Shown: positions 26,668 to 36,333, counted from the first letter of the stretch. The stretch is DNA of 64,000 nt from Sphingomonas taxi (GCA_003243195.1 QFQI01000001.1:310001-374000); one strand, 5' to 3'. Program-made: numbers and translations. The notes: a model not told the origin generated them from the sequence alone.

Positions 26668-28485
26668 TCAGCCCGCGTGAGGACTGACGGTCGCGCCGAC
26701 GTCCTTCCTGGGCGCATCGGCGGTCACGCGCACGCTCAGCTCGCGCAACTGCTTCGCCGACGCCGGCGACGGCGCGCCCATCAGCAGATCCTCGGCGCGC
26801 TGGTTCATCGGGAACAGCGACACCTCGCGTAGGTTCTGCGCGTCGCACAACAGCATCACGATGCGGTCGACGCCCGCGGCCATCCCGCCATGCGGCGGCG
26901 CGCCATACTGGAACGCGCGGTAGAGGCCGCCGAACCGCTCCTCGACGTCCGCCTTCGACAGACCGACCAGCTCGAACGCCTTGACCATCAGGTCGGGGTG
27001 CTGGTTGCGGATCGAGCCGGACGCGATCTCATAGCCGTTGCAGACCAGATCATATTGATAGGCCTTGATCGTCAGCGGATCCTGCCCGGTCAGCGCGTCC
27101 ATGCCCCCCTGCGGCATCGAGAACGGGTTGTGCGCGAATTCGACCTTCTTCTCCTCCTCGTCATATTCGTAGAAGGGGAAATCGACGATCCAGCACAGGC
27201 GGAACGCGCCCTGTTCGATCAGCCCGAGCTGCTCGGCGACGCGGGTGCGCGCCAGCCCGGCGAGCTTCGCGGCCTGCGGCTCCTTGCCGGCGGCGAAGAA
27301 CAGCCCGTCGTCGGGGCCGAGGCCGAGCGCGGCGTACAGCGCCGCCATCCCCTCGGTCCCATGGTTCTTCGCGATCGGGCCGCCGAACTCGCCGCCCTTG
27401 CGCGTGACATAGCCGAGGCCGGCATGCCCCTCGCTGCGCGCCCAGTCGTTCATCTCGTCGAAGAACTTGCGGCTCTTCTCCGCCGTGCCCGGCGCCGGGA
27501 TCGCGCGCACCACGCCGCCCGAGCCGACGATCTTCTCGAACAGGCCGAAGCCGGAGGTCGTGAAATGCGCCGACACGTCGGTGATGAGCAGCGGATTGCG
27601 CAGGTCGGGCTTGTCGCTGCCGTATGTCAGCATCGCCTCGTCATAGGGGATGCGCGGGAACTGCCCGGTCGGCGTCACGCTGCGCCCGTCGGCGAACGCC
27701 TCGAAGATGCCGCCGATCACCGGCTCCATCGTCTCCCAGACCTCCTCCTGCGTGACGAAGCTCATCTCCAGGTCGAGCTGGTAGAATTCGCCGGGCAGCC
27801 GGTCGGCGCGCGGATCCTCGTCGCGGAAGCACGGCGCGATCTGGAAATAGCGGTCGAAGCCGGCGACCATCAGCAATTGCTTATATTGCTGCGGCGCCTG
27901 CGGCAGCGCGTAGAACTTGCCGGGGTGGATGCGGCTGGGCACCAGGAAGTCGCGCGCGCCCTCCGGCGACGAGGCGGTGAGGATCGGGGTCGAATATTCG
28001 GTGAAGCCGGCCCCCTCCATGCGGCGGCGCATGTCGGAGATCACCTTCGTGCGGCGCACGATATTGGCGTGCAGCGTCTCGCGCCGCAGGTCGAGGAAGC
28101 GGTAGCGCAGCCGGATGTCCTCGGGATAATCCTGTTCGCCGGCCACCGGCATCGGCAGCTCCTCGGCCGCCGACAGCACGCTCGCCCCGCGCGCGTAGAC
28201 CTCGATCTCGCCGGTCGCGAGATTGCCGTTCACGGTGCCCTCGCTGCGGCGCTTCACCGATCCGTCGATCGTCACCACCGATTCGACGCGCACGCCGTCG
28301 AGGATCGCCAGCGCGGGCGAGTCGCTGTCGGCGACGATCTGCGTGATGCCGTAGTGGTCGCGCAGGTCGACGAACAGCACGCCGCCATGATCGCGCTTGC
28401 GATGCACCCAGCCGGAAAGGCGGACGGTTTCACCGGCGTTGTCGGCGGACAGCGCGGCGCAAGTGTGGGTGCGGTAGGCGTGCAT
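26668..28485 (-). CDS. aspS: Aspartate--tRNA ligase
   Basis: A 605-residue bacterial-type class II synthetase: N-terminal OB anticodon domain (VRLSGWVHRKRDHGG, LRDHYGITQIV), motif 2 (FRDEDPRADR), the bacterial insertion domain (GAD), and motif 3 (GMAAGVDRIVML). The start at 28485 (MHAYRTHTC) matches the family; the frame remains open to 29670 but the extension is antisense to rnd. Many alphaproteobacterial enzymes of this type also charge tRNA-Asn; whether this one is discriminating cannot be judged without checking for asnS or gatCAB. Divergent from rnd across 123 bases. Confidence 0.96.
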   Translation of the reverse strand: MHAYRTHTCAALSADNAGETVRLSGWVHRKRDHGGVLFVDLRDHYGITQIVADSDSPALAILDGVRVESVVTIDGSVKRRSEGTVNGNLATGEIEVYARGASVLSAAEELPMPVAGEQDYPEDIRLRYRFLDLRRETLHANIVRRTKVISDMRRRMEGAGFTEYSTPILTASSPEGARDFLVPSRIHPGKFYALPQAPQQYKQLLMVAGFDRYFQIAPCFRDEDPRADRLPGEFYQLDLEMSFVTQEEVWETMEPVIGGIFEAFADGRSVTPTGQFPRIPYDEAMLTYGSDKPDLRNPLLITDVSAHFTTSGFGLFEKIVGSGGVVRAIPAPGTAEKSRKFFDEMNDWARSEGHAGLGYVTRKGGEFGGPIAKNHGTEGMAALYAALGLGPDDGLFFAAGKEPQAAKLAGLARTRVAEQLGLIEQGAFRLCWIVDFPFYEYDEEEKKVEFAHNPFSMPQGGMDALTGQDPLTIKAYQYDLVCNGYEIASGSIRNQHPDLMVKAFELVGLSKADVEERFGGLYRAFQYGAPPHGGMAAGVDRIVMLLCDAQNLREVSLFPMNQRAEDLLMGAPSPASAKQLRELSVRVTADAPRKDVGATVSPHAG

Positions 28486-28608
28486 GGGCTTCTTTCGTCC
28501 GTCTCCCCGGTGCGGACCGGGGGTGGGTGAGGCAAGGGAGATGCCGCGCCCTCTCCTTTTCATCCCCTCTTTGTCAACCCGGGCGCGGGGGGCTATGGAC
28601 GGGCGCTT

Positions 28609-29784
28609 ATGCACGTCCATCCCCTCATCACCGACAGCGCGACGCTCGCCAACCTGTGCGCGCGTCTCTCGCAGGCTCCGTTCGTCACCGTCGATACCGA
28701 GTTCATGCGCGAGAGCACCTATTATCCCGAGCTCTGCCTGATCCAGATCGCCGACACCGAGGAAGCGGCCGCGATCGACCCGATGGCGCCGGGGATCGAC
28801 CTGAAGCCGCTGCTCGACCTGCTGGTCGACAATGAGGACGTGCTGAAGGTCGTCCACGCCGGCGGGCAGGATATCGAGATCATCTACAACCTGACGGGCC
28901 GCACCCCGCACCCGCTGTTCGATACGCAGGTGGCGGCGATGGCGCTGGGACAGGGCGAGCAGATCGGCTATTCCAATCTGGTCGACAGCTGGCTGGGCAT
29001 CCAGGTCGACAAGGGCGCGCGCTTCACCGACTGGGCGCGCCGCCCGCTCGATGCGCGACAGATCGAATATGCGATCGGCGACGTCACGCACCTGTCGAAG
29101 ATCTTCCCCAAGATGCTGGAACGGCTGCGCAAGACCGGGCGCGGCGCGTGGCTGGACCAGGAGATGGAGCGGCTGGCGGATCCCGCCAATTACGCCAACG
29201 ATCCCGACGTCGCGTGGAAGCGCGTGCGCGTGTCGAGCCGCAAGGCCGACGTGCTCGGCCGGCTGAAGGCGATCGCGCGCTGGCGCGAGCTGGAGGCGCA
29301 GGCCAAGGATCTGCCGCGCGGCCGCATCGTCAAGGACGAGACGATCGCCGACCTCGCCGGCCATCCGCCGCGCAAGCAGGCCGATCTCGCCAAGGTGCGC
29401 GGCCTGTCGCAGACCTGGGCCGGCAACGACATCGGCGCGCGGCTGATGGCGGCGATCGACGGCGCGCAGCCGCTGCGCGACGACGAGATGCCACCGCGCG
29501 AGGATCGCAAGCCGGGGCTGGGCAAGGAGGGCGCGCTGGTCGCGGACCTGCTGAAGCTGCTGCTGAAGATCCGCGCGCGCGACATCGACGTCGCGCCGCG
29601 GCTGCTGGCGCGCGGCGACGAGCTGGAGCTGCTGGCGGCCGGGCAGCGGCAGGGGTTGCAGATCCTGCAAGGCTGGCGTTTCGAGCAGTTCGGGCAGGAT
29701 GCGCTCGACCTGGTCGAGGGACGGCTGGGATTCGCGGTGCGCGACGGGCGGCTGAAGATGACGCGGGCGGAGGCGGCGGAATGA
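28609..29784 (+). CDS. rnd: Ribonuclease D
   Basis: A 391-residue 3'-5' exoribonuclease for tRNA maturation. DEDD catalytic motifs are VDTEF (near residue 28), VVHAGGQDIEII, and the YAIGDVTHL region with the last Asp/Tyr; an HRDC-type domain follows (about 205-290, WRELEAQAKDLPRGRIVKDE). Length matches the family. Its stop overlaps the start of a small lipoprotein gene (ATGA). Confidence 0.95.
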   Translation: MHVHPLITDSATLANLCARLSQAPFVTVDTEFMRESTYYPELCLIQIADTEEAAAIDPMAPGIDLKPLLDLLVDNEDVLKVVHAGGQDIEIIYNLTGRTPHPLFDTQVAAMALGQGEQIGYSNLVDSWLGIQVDKGARFTDWARRPLDARQIEYAIGDVTHLSKIFPKMLERLRKTGRGAWLDQEMERLADPANYANDPDVAWKRVRVSSRKADVLGRLKAIARWRELEAQAKDLPRGRIVKDETIADLAGHPPRKQADLAKVRGLSQTWAGNDIGARLMAAIDGAQPLRDDEMPPREDRKPGLGKEGALVADLLKLLLKIRARDIDVAPRLLARGDELELLAAGQRQGLQILQGWRFEQFGQDALDLVEGRLGFAVRDGRLKMTRAEAAE

Positions 29785-30080
29785 TGCGGGTCATGTCACT
29801 GGCGCTGTTGCTTGCCGCCTGCGCGCGCCCCGAGGCGTCCGCCCCCACCCCCGGTCCGGCCCCCGGTCCGGCGGCGGGCGTCCGCTGCGACGCCAATGCC
29901 GCGCAGGCGCTGGTCGGTCAGCCGGCGGACGCGGTGATCGCGCAGGCGCAGCGGCTGAGCGGGGCGCGGGTGGTGCGCCGCTACACGACCGGCGACCCGC
30001 TGACGATGGACCTGCGCCCCGACCGGCTCGATATCGAAACGAATGCCGCCGGCGTGGTGGTGAAGCTGGGGTGCGGCTGA
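29781..30080 (+). CDS. Lipoprotein with I78-type peptidase-inhibitor fold
   Basis: A 99-residue protein translated from an ATG overlapping the rnd stop. The lipobox LAAC places the lipidated Cys at residue 14; a Pro-rich linker follows. The remaining 60 residues resemble the I78 inhibitor family (eglin-like): a leading Cys, ALVGQPADAVI, RYTTGDPLTMDLRPDRL and a final LGCG. The family inhibits subtilisin/elastase-type proteases, so an envelope protease inhibitor is likely; no target is identifiable. Confidence 0.82.
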   Translation: MMRVMSLALLLAACARPEASAPTPGPAPGPAAGVRCDANAAQALVGQPADAVIAQAQRLSGARVVRRYTTGDPLTMDLRPDRLDIETNAAGVVVKLGCG

Positions 30081-30233
30081 TCCCGTCCGCCCGATGGCGC
30101 GGGGTGGCGTAGCCCGGAGCGCAACCGCCCGCCGCGCCGCGCCGGATCGGGACGCGGCGGGTCCGCTCGTCGCGGGACGGGATCGCGCCACGCCGCGCTT
30201 CGTCATCCCGCGCGGCGCCCCGGCGCGTCGTCG

Positions 30234-31715
30234 CTATCCGTCCTCCTGCGCCGCCAGCCATTCCGCCTGTGGCGGGAAGTTGCGGCTGCACCCTTCCAGA
30301 AACGCCGCCACGCCGCGCTCGGCATGGAAGTCGACGTCGGCGCGCGGTGGTTCGCTGACCGGCGGAAAGGCGCCATAGCCCGCCAGCAGGCAGTGCCACG
30401 ACGCGGTGCCGAAATGCGACAACTGCCCCTGCCGCTGCAACTCCTCGCCGAGATCGCCGCACCGGAACCACGTGTCGAGCACATGGCGCAGCGGGTCGGA
30501 CAGCGCCATGTTGGCGGCGTTTGCGCGCCAATAGTCGCTGTCGGTGCGTGTGTTCAGCTTGTAATGCGCGACGATGTAATCGCGCACGCCCTCTATCCGC
30601 GCCGCCATCATGTCGTTGAAGGCGTCGCGGTGCCGCGCGGTGAGGCCGCCGCGCGTGTAATGGCCGATGAACTGCTCGACGGTGCCCAGCACCAGATGCA
30701 GCGCGGTCGCCTCCAGCGGTTCGATGAAGCCCTGCGCCAGCCCGACCGCGACGCAATTGCGCTCCCAGTGCCGCGCGAGTTGCCCGACGCGGAACGTCAG
30801 GTGGCGCGCCTCGCCCGTGTCGCCGACGTTCAGGACGGCGCGCAACTCCGCCTCCGCCGCATCGGGCGACAGGAAGTCGCGGGCGTAGACATAGCCGTTG
30901 CCGACGCGGTGGCGCAGCGGGATCGTCCAGCACCAGCCGTTCGACAGCGCGGTGGAGACGGTTTCGACCGGCGGCGCGCCGGTGGCGGCGGTCGGCATCA
31001 CCACCGCGGCGTCGTTGAACAGGTTCGCCGCGAAGCTGCGCCATGGCACGCCCAGCGTCCTTTCCATCAACAGCCCGGCGAAGCCGCTGCAATCGACGAA
31101 CAGGTCGGCGGCGATCGCCTCGCCACGATCGGTGACCAGCGCGGCGAGATCGCCGTCGTCGGCGCGGGTCGCGGACACCACCCGCTCCTGCCGGTGCGCG
31201 ACGCCGCGCGCCACCGCCAGATCGCGCAGGAACGCGCCCAGCAGCCCGGCGTCGAAATGATAGCCATATTCGATGCGGAACGGGAAATGCGCCGGGGCGA
31301 TCGGCGCGCGCTCCTGCGCCGCCAGCACGCCGTTCAGCAGGAAGTCGTCGGGTCGAACCGGCACGCCGTGCCCCAGCCGGCGATTGCGGCAGTTGAGCAC
31401 GAACGCGCCCTCGGTATGCACGTCGACCTGCGTGGTGAAGGGATGGCGGTAGTCGGGCCACGGCGCGGTCGGGCTCCATCCGGCGAAGCGGATGCCGACC
31501 TTGTACGTCGCCTGGCAGCGCGGCATCCACGCGCGCTCCGCCACGCCGATCAGTTCGAAGAAGCGCCGGAGCGTCGGGGTGGAGCCCTCGCCGACGCCGA
31601 TCGGGGCGATGTCGGGCGATTCGACCAGCGTGATCGCCGCGTCGGGCCACGCGCGGACCAGCAGGTTGGCGGTGATCCACCCCGCGCTGCCCCCGCCGAG
31701 GATCGCGATCCTCAC
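30234..31715 (-). CDS. Flavin-dependent tryptophan-halogenase-like protein (1)
   Basis: A 493-residue FAD-binding protein of the PrnA/tryptophan halogenase family. GGGSAGW binds FAD near residue 8; VGEGSTP is present; the catalytic Lys candidate is in ATYKVGIRF (Lys72); the family motif WxWxIP reads WCWTIP. Starts at a GTG overlapping the stop of the second halogenase (GTGA), so the two are co-translated. It probably needs reduced FADH2 from a separate reductase, and none is adjacent. Genes like this often occur beside TonB-dependent receptors in Caulobacter, Xanthomonas and sphingomonads; the natural substrate is generally unknown and need not be free tryptophan. Confidence 0.88.
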   Translation of the reverse strand: MRIAILGGGSAGWITANLLVRAWPDAAITLVESPDIAPIGVGEGSTPTLRRFFELIGVAERAWMPRCQATYKVGIRFAGWSPTAPWPDYRHPFTTQVDVHTEGAFVLNCRNRRLGHGVPVRPDDFLLNGVLAAQERAPIAPAHFPFRIEYGYHFDAGLLGAFLRDLAVARGVAHRQERVVSATRADDGDLAALVTDRGEAIAADLFVDCSGFAGLLMERTLGVPWRSFAANLFNDAAVVMPTAATGAPPVETVSTALSNGWCWTIPLRHRVGNGYVYARDFLSPDAAEAELRAVLNVGDTGEARHLTFRVGQLARHWERNCVAVGLAQGFIEPLEATALHLVLGTVEQFIGHYTRGGLTARHRDAFNDMMAARIEGVRDYIVAHYKLNTRTDSDYWRANAANMALSDPLRHVLDTWFRCGDLGEELQRQGQLSHFGTASWHCLLAGYGAFPPVSEPPRADVDFHAERGVAAFLEGCSRNFPPQAEWLAAQEDG

Positions 31716-33211
31716 CCCGCGCTGCCGCCGAACGCGCGCAGGAAATCGTCGTGGAGCGGCATGTTGGGCAGCGGCTCGCGCTTCTGCGCCGCGACCTGGC
31801 GGAGCTGTTCCGCCAGTTCCGCGTCGCTGGGGCCGTCCGCCAGCGGGTGGTGGTCGGCGGGCAGCACGCCCTGCCCCAGCAGCACCTGCACCCACGACGG
31901 CTCCATGAAGATGTCGAGCGGATCCTGCGTCAGCACGCCACTGGCGCGGAACAGCGCGATCTTCGCCGCCAGCCGTTCCGGCACCGGCATCGCGCGCACG
32001 TCGCGCCAGAAGGCGGAATCGTCGCGGCGCGTCGCGTGATAGTGGAGGATGATGAAGTCGCGGATCGTCTCATATTCGATCTGCGACTGGCGATTGTATT
32101 CGCGCACCACGCGCTCGTCGATGCCGTCGCGCGGGAACAGGTGGAGCAGCCGGACGATCGCGGCCTGGATCAGATAGATGCTGGTCGATTCCAGCGGCTC
32201 CAGAAAGCCGCTCGACAATCCCACCGCCACGACGTTGCGGTCCCACTGCCGCCGCGCGCGCCCGGTGCGGAACGGGATGATGCGCGGCTCGGCCAGCGCG
32301 GGACCGTCCAGGTTGTTCAGCAGGATCTCCGCGGCCTGCTCGTCGCTGCAATGCCGGCTGCTGTAGACCAGCCCGTTGCCGTTGCGGTGCTGGAGCGGGA
32401 TGCGCCACTGCCAGCCGCAGCGCCGCGCGATCGCGCGCGTATAGGGCGCGGTGTGCGCGAAGCGTTCGGAGGGCACCGCCATCGCGCGGTCGCACGGCAG
32501 CCAGTGGCCCCAGTCCTCGTAGCCGACGTTCAACTGCTGCTGGATCAGCAGCCCGCGCGTGCCCGAACAGTCGATGAACAGGTCGCCGGCGATCTCCGTC
32601 CCGTCCCGCAGGGCGAGCGCGGCGACCGCGCCGCTTTGCGCATCGCGCCGGACGTGCTGCACCAGCCCCTCGACACGGCGGACATCGCGCCGCTCGCTGT
32701 AGCCGCGCAGGTAGCGGCCGTAGAGCGACGAATCGAAATGATAGGCATAGGGCAGGTTCCAGGTCGGATCGCCGCCGCTCTGAATTTTGGCGAACTTGCC
32801 CTCGCGCGCGCATAGCTGGTTGAGGTCGAAATCCCAGTAATCGACGTCCATCCCGGCGCGGCGCGCGCGCGTCCAGAAATGGTGGAAGGAACAGAAGGGC
32901 AGGTTGCGCCCCGCCGCGCCGAAGGTGTGGTAATAGGAATCGCCGATCGCGCCCCAATCCTCAAAACGGATCGCCAGCTTGATCGTCGCCTTCGTCTCGC
33001 GCAGGAACTCGGCCTCGTCGATGCCCAGCACGGCGTTGACGTTCTGGATCGGCGGGATCGTCGCCTCGCCGACGCCGATGATGCCGATCTCGTCGGATTC
33101 GACCAGGGTGATCGCCACCTGCCCGCCCAGCACGCGGGCGAGCAGCGCCGCGGTCATCCACCCGGCGGTGCCGCCGCCGACGATGACGACGCGTTCGATC
33201 GCTGCTGGCAC
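31712..33211 (-). CDS. Flavin-dependent tryptophan-halogenase-like protein (2)
   Basis: A 499-residue paralogue of the downstream gene. FAD-binding GGGTAGW near residue 12, VGEATIPPI, catalytic Lys candidate in ATIKLAIRFEDWG (Lys78), and an intact WQWRIP. GTG start at 33211 with GGAAGGA eight bases before; the in-frame region upstream has no similarity. It lies 72 bases downstream of the TonB receptor stop, with a 12-bp hairpin in between. The two proteins differ through most of their length, so they are an old pair rather than a fresh duplication and may act on different positions or partners. Confidence 0.9.
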   Translation of the reverse strand: MPAAIERVVIVGGGTAGWMTAALLARVLGGQVAITLVESDEIGIIGVGEATIPPIQNVNAVLGIDEAEFLRETKATIKLAIRFEDWGAIGDSYYHTFGAAGRNLPFCSFHHFWTRARRAGMDVDYWDFDLNQLCAREGKFAKIQSGGDPTWNLPYAYHFDSSLYGRYLRGYSERRDVRRVEGLVQHVRRDAQSGAVAALALRDGTEIAGDLFIDCSGTRGLLIQQQLNVGYEDWGHWLPCDRAMAVPSERFAHTAPYTRAIARRCGWQWRIPLQHRNGNGLVYSSRHCSDEQAAEILLNNLDGPALAEPRIIPFRTGRARRQWDRNVVAVGLSSGFLEPLESTSIYLIQAAIVRLLHLFPRDGIDERVVREYNRQSQIEYETIRDFIILHYHATRRDDSAFWRDVRAMPVPERLAAKIALFRASGVLTQDPLDIFMEPSWVQVLLGQGVLPADHHPLADGPSDAELAEQLRQVAAQKREPLPNMPLHDDFLRAFGGSAG

Positions 33212-33238
33212 GCCGCTGTCCTTCCCGTCCGTGAAGCA

Positions 33239-33270
33239 CCGTCGTCGCGCACCCGGCGGCGCGACGACGG
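33239..33270 (-). promoter_or_regulatory. 12-bp perfect hairpin between TonB receptor and halogenase genes
   Basis: CCGTCGTCGCGC, 8-base loop, GCGCGACGACGG, lying just after the receptor stop codon. There is no T-run, so it is more likely an mRNA processing/stability or attenuation element that sets receptor levels above halogenase levels than a full terminator. Confidence 0.6.
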
Positions 33271-33283
33271 TTCGCACCCTAAC

Positions 33284-36160
33284 CTAGAAGATCGCGTAGG
33301 TCAGGTTCGCCATGAAGTTGCGGCCGAACGTCTCGTTGCGCAGGAACAGTCCGGTCGTCGAGTCCGAATAGGTATCGCGTTCGTTGGTCAGGTTCATCGC
33401 CTGCAACGACACGCGCAATCCCTGCAGGTACCGGATGCCGGTGCCCGCGAAGTCATAGCCGATCTGCGCATCGACCAGCGTCTGGCCGCTGCGGTTGAGC
33501 GGGGCGATCGTGTTGCTGCCGCCGCGATCTTCCGACACCCAGCCCGAGCGGTTGTTGGCGGACACGCGCGCCGAGAAGCCGGACTTCTCGAAATAGGCCG
33601 TCCCCTGGAACACCCGCGACGACAGGCCCGGGATGTCGTTGCCATTGTCGAGTCCGCCATCGGTCAGCGCCGCCGCGCCGGTGATCCCGAACCCGTCGAG
33701 CGCGCCGGTCAGGATGCGCAGCGGGAACGAGGTCTGCAACTCGATGCCCTTCACCTCGCCGCGCAGGCCGCCGGTGTAGGTGGTGTCCACGCCCAGGAAG
33801 GTCGCGGGCGTATACACCGTCTGCCCGTCGCTGCTGACCGCGCGGTGGTAACCCGGGATGTAGAACTGCGTATAATCGCGGATCGTGGTGTTCTGGACGT
33901 TCCAGTTGACCAGCTTCTTGTAGAAGCCGGAGGCCGAGATGAAGCCGTCGCTGGCGAAATAATATTCATACGACAGGTCGAGCTGGTTGGCCTCGTATGG
34001 CCGCAGCCGCGCATTGCCGCCGGTCGACAGCCACGGGCCGCGCGCGGGATCGGTGCTGGTCACCTCCGCCACGTTGTTGCGGAATTTCACCGACGATCCG
34101 GGGTTGAGGAAGTCGATGCGCGGGCGGCTGATGACCTTGGCCGCGGCGAAGCGCACCGTGTGCCCGCCACCCAGGTCGAAGTTCAGGTTCATGCTGGGCA
34201 GGACGCGCGTATATTTTGCGCCGTCGGAGATCGGCGTGGCCTGTACGCGCAGGCTGGGGCCGACCAGCGACGTGTAGCCGGTGCCGCGCTGGTCGGTGAT
34301 GACGCCCTGCACGCCGACGTTGCCGAACATGCGCACCGCGTCGGTCGTGACCTCGAAATCGGCCTTGATCGACGGCTGCCACACCTTCTCGCGGATCGCA
34401 TAGGTGTCGCCGAGACGATCCGGCTCCAGCGAACCGGCATCCCAGCGGCGATAGAAGTCGCTGTTGATGAGGCCGAGCGCGTCATAGGCGACGACATTGC
34501 CCAGCCCCGCCCAGCCGAGATCCGCCACGCCGCGGCGCGCTTCCTCGGGAATGACGTCGTCGGACGGATAGGTCTGCGCGGTCAGGAAATAGCCCTGGTT
34601 GGTCTTCGACTTCTTGTGGTCGGAATAGCGCAGCGCGACGCTGATCGACTTCAGCGCGCTGTCGTCGAAGCGGTAATTGGCCTCCATCCGCGCCGCGTTG
34701 AGATATTCGTCGAACAGCGCCGAGTTGACGAACCCGTCCTGCGCCTGCGCGAAGCCGATCCCGGCCGCGCGCGCCGCCGGCGTGTCCAGCTCGGTGATCG
34801 GCGCCAGGCTGCCGCCCCACGACTGCGTTCCGGCCAGCTTCACCGCCGCGTAATTGTCGAACGACTGGCTGTTGTTGGCGAACATCAGCCCGCGATCGCT
34901 GTAGGTCCATTCACGAATGGTGTTCGGCCCCTGCGAGCTCAGCCCGGCGCGACCGAGGCCGGAATAGCTTTCGCCGCGCGTGTCGTTCTTGCTGCTGGTG
35001 GAGCGCGACAGGTCCAGCTTGAGATCGAGGTTGGAGGTGGCGGCATATTCGAAATTGCCGCCGATCACGAACAGGTCGCCCTGCTTGTCGAGCGGATCGC
35101 TGCGCAGCACCGAATTGTAGCCGGTGGTGCGCGCGGAGGTCACCAGGTCGCCGTTCGCGGCGAGCACGCCGCTGCCGTCCGAGGCGACCGGCAATTGCTC
35201 GATGAAGCCGCGCGAGATGCCGGTGTCGGAGAAGTCGATGTAGAGCGCGTCGACCGTGGCGGTGAACTTGTCGTCCGGCCGCCATTGCAGCACGCCGGCC
35301 ACCGTGTTGCGCTTCAGCACGCGCGAGCGCGCCGCCGCCTCATAGCCCGTCACCACCTGCTTGCCCGCGTTCGGGCCGGAGGTGATCGCGCCGGAATCAT
35401 AGCCCCAAACGCTGGAGAATTCGTTCTGCACCGGCGAGGAGGTGGTCGCCGCGGTCAGCGCGATGCCGATCGTGTCGTTGGCGAACTTGTCGCTGAACGA
35501 CAGCGCGAAGCGATAGCCGTTGTTGCTGAAGTCGGGGTTGCGCGACGGCTGGCCGTTGTGCTCGAAGCTGCCGTTGGCGATCAGCGCTGGCTTGCGTTCC
35601 AGCGGGCGCACGGTGCGGATGTCGACCGTGCCGCCCACGCCCATCGCGGTCAGCCCGGCGTCCGGCGTCTTGTACACCACCGCCGCGCCGACGATCTCGG
35701 CCGGGTACAGATCATATTCCACCCCGCGATTGTCGCCGATGCCGATCAGCTCGCGGCCGTTCAGCGTCGTGCCGACGAAATCCTCGCGGAAGCCGCGCAC
35801 CGAGATGCCGCTGATGCGGCCCGAGCGCCGTTCGCCGGCCAAACCGGCGAGGCGACCGAGCGAGTCGGCGACGCTGGATTGCGGCAGCTTGCCGATGTCC
35901 TCGGCGGACACCGCCTCGACCACCGAGCTGCTGTTCTTCTTCAGCGCCTGCGCGCGCTCCAGGCTGGCGCGCAGCCCGGTGACGATGATGTCCTGCGTCG
36001 CGGCGGGATCCTCGCCGGTGGCGGGCGCCTGCGACGCGTCGGGCGCGGTCGGCGACGTGGGCTGCGGATCGGGGACGACGGTGGTCTGCGCCAGCGTCGG
36101 CGTGGCGGCAAGCAGTGCGAGCACCGCCGTCGAATATGCCAGATTGCGCTTGGTGTTCAT
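33284..36160 (-). CDS. TonB-dependent outer-membrane receptor
   Basis: A 958-residue receptor with signal peptide (MNTKRNLAYSTAVLALLAATPTLAQ), a Pro/Thr-rich spacer, a plug domain (DIIVTGLRASLERA, VVEAVSAEDIGKLP, ISVRGF) and a large beta-barrel ending in the terminal Phe (NLTYAIF). The plug sequence belongs to the Caulobacter-type carbohydrate receptor group (TIGR01782-like), which fits the divergent GH13 glucosidase and the DUF1080 gene, so uptake of a glucoside or oligosaccharide is the likely job. Ribosome site GGGGATGAGG. ATCGAT-centred sites in the upstream region suggest control by a local regulator that is not encoded here. Confidence 0.93.
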   Translation of the reverse strand: MNTKRNLAYSTAVLALLAATPTLAQTTVVPDPQPTSPTAPDASQAPATGEDPAATQDIIVTGLRASLERAQALKKNSSSVVEAVSAEDIGKLPQSSVADSLGRLAGLAGERRSGRISGISVRGFREDFVGTTLNGRELIGIGDNRGVEYDLYPAEIVGAAVVYKTPDAGLTAMGVGGTVDIRTVRPLERKPALIANGSFEHNGQPSRNPDFSNNGYRFALSFSDKFANDTIGIALTAATTSSPVQNEFSSVWGYDSGAITSGPNAGKQVVTGYEAAARSRVLKRNTVAGVLQWRPDDKFTATVDALYIDFSDTGISRGFIEQLPVASDGSGVLAANGDLVTSARTTGYNSVLRSDPLDKQGDLFVIGGNFEYAATSNLDLKLDLSRSTSSKNDTRGESYSGLGRAGLSSQGPNTIREWTYSDRGLMFANNSQSFDNYAAVKLAGTQSWGGSLAPITELDTPAARAAGIGFAQAQDGFVNSALFDEYLNAARMEANYRFDDSALKSISVALRYSDHKKSKTNQGYFLTAQTYPSDDVIPEEARRGVADLGWAGLGNVVAYDALGLINSDFYRRWDAGSLEPDRLGDTYAIREKVWQPSIKADFEVTTDAVRMFGNVGVQGVITDQRGTGYTSLVGPSLRVQATPISDGAKYTRVLPSMNLNFDLGGGHTVRFAAAKVISRPRIDFLNPGSSVKFRNNVAEVTSTDPARGPWLSTGGNARLRPYEANQLDLSYEYYFASDGFISASGFYKKLVNWNVQNTTIRDYTQFYIPGYHRAVSSDGQTVYTPATFLGVDTTYTGGLRGEVKGIELQTSFPLRILTGALDGFGITGAAALTDGGLDNGNDIPGLSSRVFQGTAYFEKSGFSARVSANNRSGWVSEDRGGSNTIAPLNRSGQTLVDAQIGYDFAGTGIRYLQGLRVSLQAMNLTNERDTYSDSTTGLFLRNETFGRNFMANLTYAIF

Positions 36161-36219
36161 CGCCTCATCCCCTCTTTCGCATCATTGTGCATGGCGGCCG
36201 GCCGCGCCGGTCTCGCCCT

Positions 36220-36255
36220 ATCGATTACCCAAACTCGCAATCGATAACAATCGCG
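36220..36255. promoter_or_regulatory. Candidate operator pair upstream of the TonB receptor
   Basis: Two ATCGAT cores at 36220-36225 and 36240-36245, the second inside GCAATCGATAACAATCG. They lie 60-95 bases before the receptor start in the divergent region. The spacing of the cores is 20 bases, about two helical turns. Similar palindromes bind LacI-type sugar regulators in related bacteria; that assignment is inference. Confidence 0.5.
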
Positions 36256-36333
36256 GTTCGAAATAGTCGGTAGCTGTGGGCTTCCTGCAACACAAGGAGG
36301 TTCCGCGCGGCGGCCGGACGCCCCGCACCTTCC

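Noticed and set aside
28486..29670. Upstream extension of aspS giving a 1000-residue protein
   Set aside because: The extension lies wholly antisense to rnd and its sequence is not like any synthetase domain; the normal AspRS N-terminus begins at 28485.
32879..36247. A 1122-codon open frame on the plus strand
   Set aside because: It is antisense to the TonB receptor and halogenase genes; its Arg/His/Gly-rich translation has no domain pattern. Long antisense frames are expected at this GC content.
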